Shown: piece after piece, positions 63,773-64,000 of the stretch
Position numbering within the stretch: the stretch's first letter is position 1
Layout: each line of letters begins with the position of its first letter
Translations under genes and position numbers: made by a program
Source: Mycolicibacterium insubricum
Lineage (GTDB): Bacteria; Actinomycetota; Actinomycetes; Mycobacteriales; Mycobacteriaceae
Length of the DNA: 64,000 nt
Direction: 5' to 3'
NCBI RefSeq assembly: GCF_010731615.1
Contig: NZ_AP022618.1
Location: 620,001-684,000 of the forward strand
Notes under the pieces: model-generated
Told to the model about the DNA's origin: nothing
Database searches by the model: none
What the model saw: the letters and a program-made list of their open reading frames with translations, nothing else

Positions 63773-64000
63773 TCAGACATTCACGAAACGCTCGACATAC
63801 GGCGAGAACCGGGCGCGCAGCTCCTCGCGGTCCAGACCAAGATCGGCCGGCCGGTAGTCCACGCTGCCGAGCCGCCCACGGGTATGACCGGCCAGATAGT
63901 CGGCCACGGCCCGCCTCGACCGGGCATCGGGGGAGTAGCCGGCGACATCCCAAACCCGCTGCACCATCGCCAGATCGTCGGCCATGAACTCGTCGAACCG
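63773..64000 (-). CDS. Sulfotransferase family protein, C-terminal fragment
   Basis: Open to the window edge; 75 codons visible, ending at TGA 63773-63775. RFDEFMADDLAMVQRVWDVAG, then FLAGH-like YLAGHTRGRLGSVDY and DLGLDREELRARFSPYVERF, resembles the end of mycobacterial PAPS sulfotransferases. The catalytic part lies outside the window. Confidence 0.65.
   Translation of the reverse strand, partial: RFDEFMADDLAMVQRVWDVAGYSPDARSRRAVADYLAGHTRGRLGSVDYRPADLGLDREELRARFSPYVERFVNV

Overview
The window looks like chromosomal DNA of a rapidly growing mycobacterium (Mycolicibacterium type). It is very GC-rich. It carries a PPE gene, a PGRS-type glycine-rich gene, an irtAB pair behind an IdeR-like iron box, a Crp close to mycobacterial Crp, KshA/KstD-like steroid enzymes, a chromosomal rifampin ADP-ribosyltransferase (arr), an L,D-transpeptidase and an Ami1-like amidase. 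At least a dozen genes start 6-8 nt after a TANNNT box with no Shine-Dalgarno, the mycobacterial leaderless pattern. No rRNA, tRNA or CRISPR was seen. Layout: 1-827 end of a DUF3297 gene and a nitroreductase. 926-4777 (minus) is a tight four-gene operon: a radical SAM/SPASM protein, a 95-aa Cys-containing peptide, a 603-aa helical-repeat (TPR-like) protein and a 73-aa Cys-containing peptide. Both peptides share an N-terminal PVALN...DL.R.LQ block and a CxCMGx3C motif. This looks like an undescribed RiPP-type system and is the main finding. 5197-8364: an epimerase-like protein, arr, a decapeptide-repeat protein and a PadR regulator. 8370-16501: a catabolic cluster (KstD-like, KshA-like, small Cys protein, HSL esterase, IclR, HsaA-like oxygenase, Baeyer-Villiger monooxygenase) with several dyad operators. 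16831-24126: one long PGRS-like gene cut by an IS30-family element (about 19655-21246). Removing the element and one copy of the GGGC repeat restores a frame of about 1,900 codons. 24207-35873: sulfotransferase, SDR, TauD dioxygenase, two regulator/enzyme groups, glutathione peroxidase, three TetR regulators, a methyltransferase and a thiolase-like protein. 35963-38408: secreted proteins (GH6 glycosidase, L,D-transpeptidase, Pro/Ala-rich protein). 38593-41863: a copper operon (P1B ATPase plus His-rich secreted protein) behind two CsoR-type dyads. 42024-47105: aminotransferase, VOC protein, Ami1-like amidase, DUF4185 protein and a Crp paralogue. 47191-53292: CobW GTPase and SDR, divergent from acyl-CoA dehydrogenase, CoA-transferase, hydroxyacid-oxoacid transhydrogenase and thioesterase genes. 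The CoA-transferase is preceded by a leaderless 19-codon uORF. 53298-54227: a sugar kinase. 54404-61811: the mycobactin importer irtAB, then a DUF998-PPE operon with its own IdeR-like box and a TetR gene with a perfect dyad. 61878-64000: acyl-CoA dehydrogenase, DUF427 protein and the end of a sulfotransferase. All functional names rest on motif and family recognition by eye; no database search was run.
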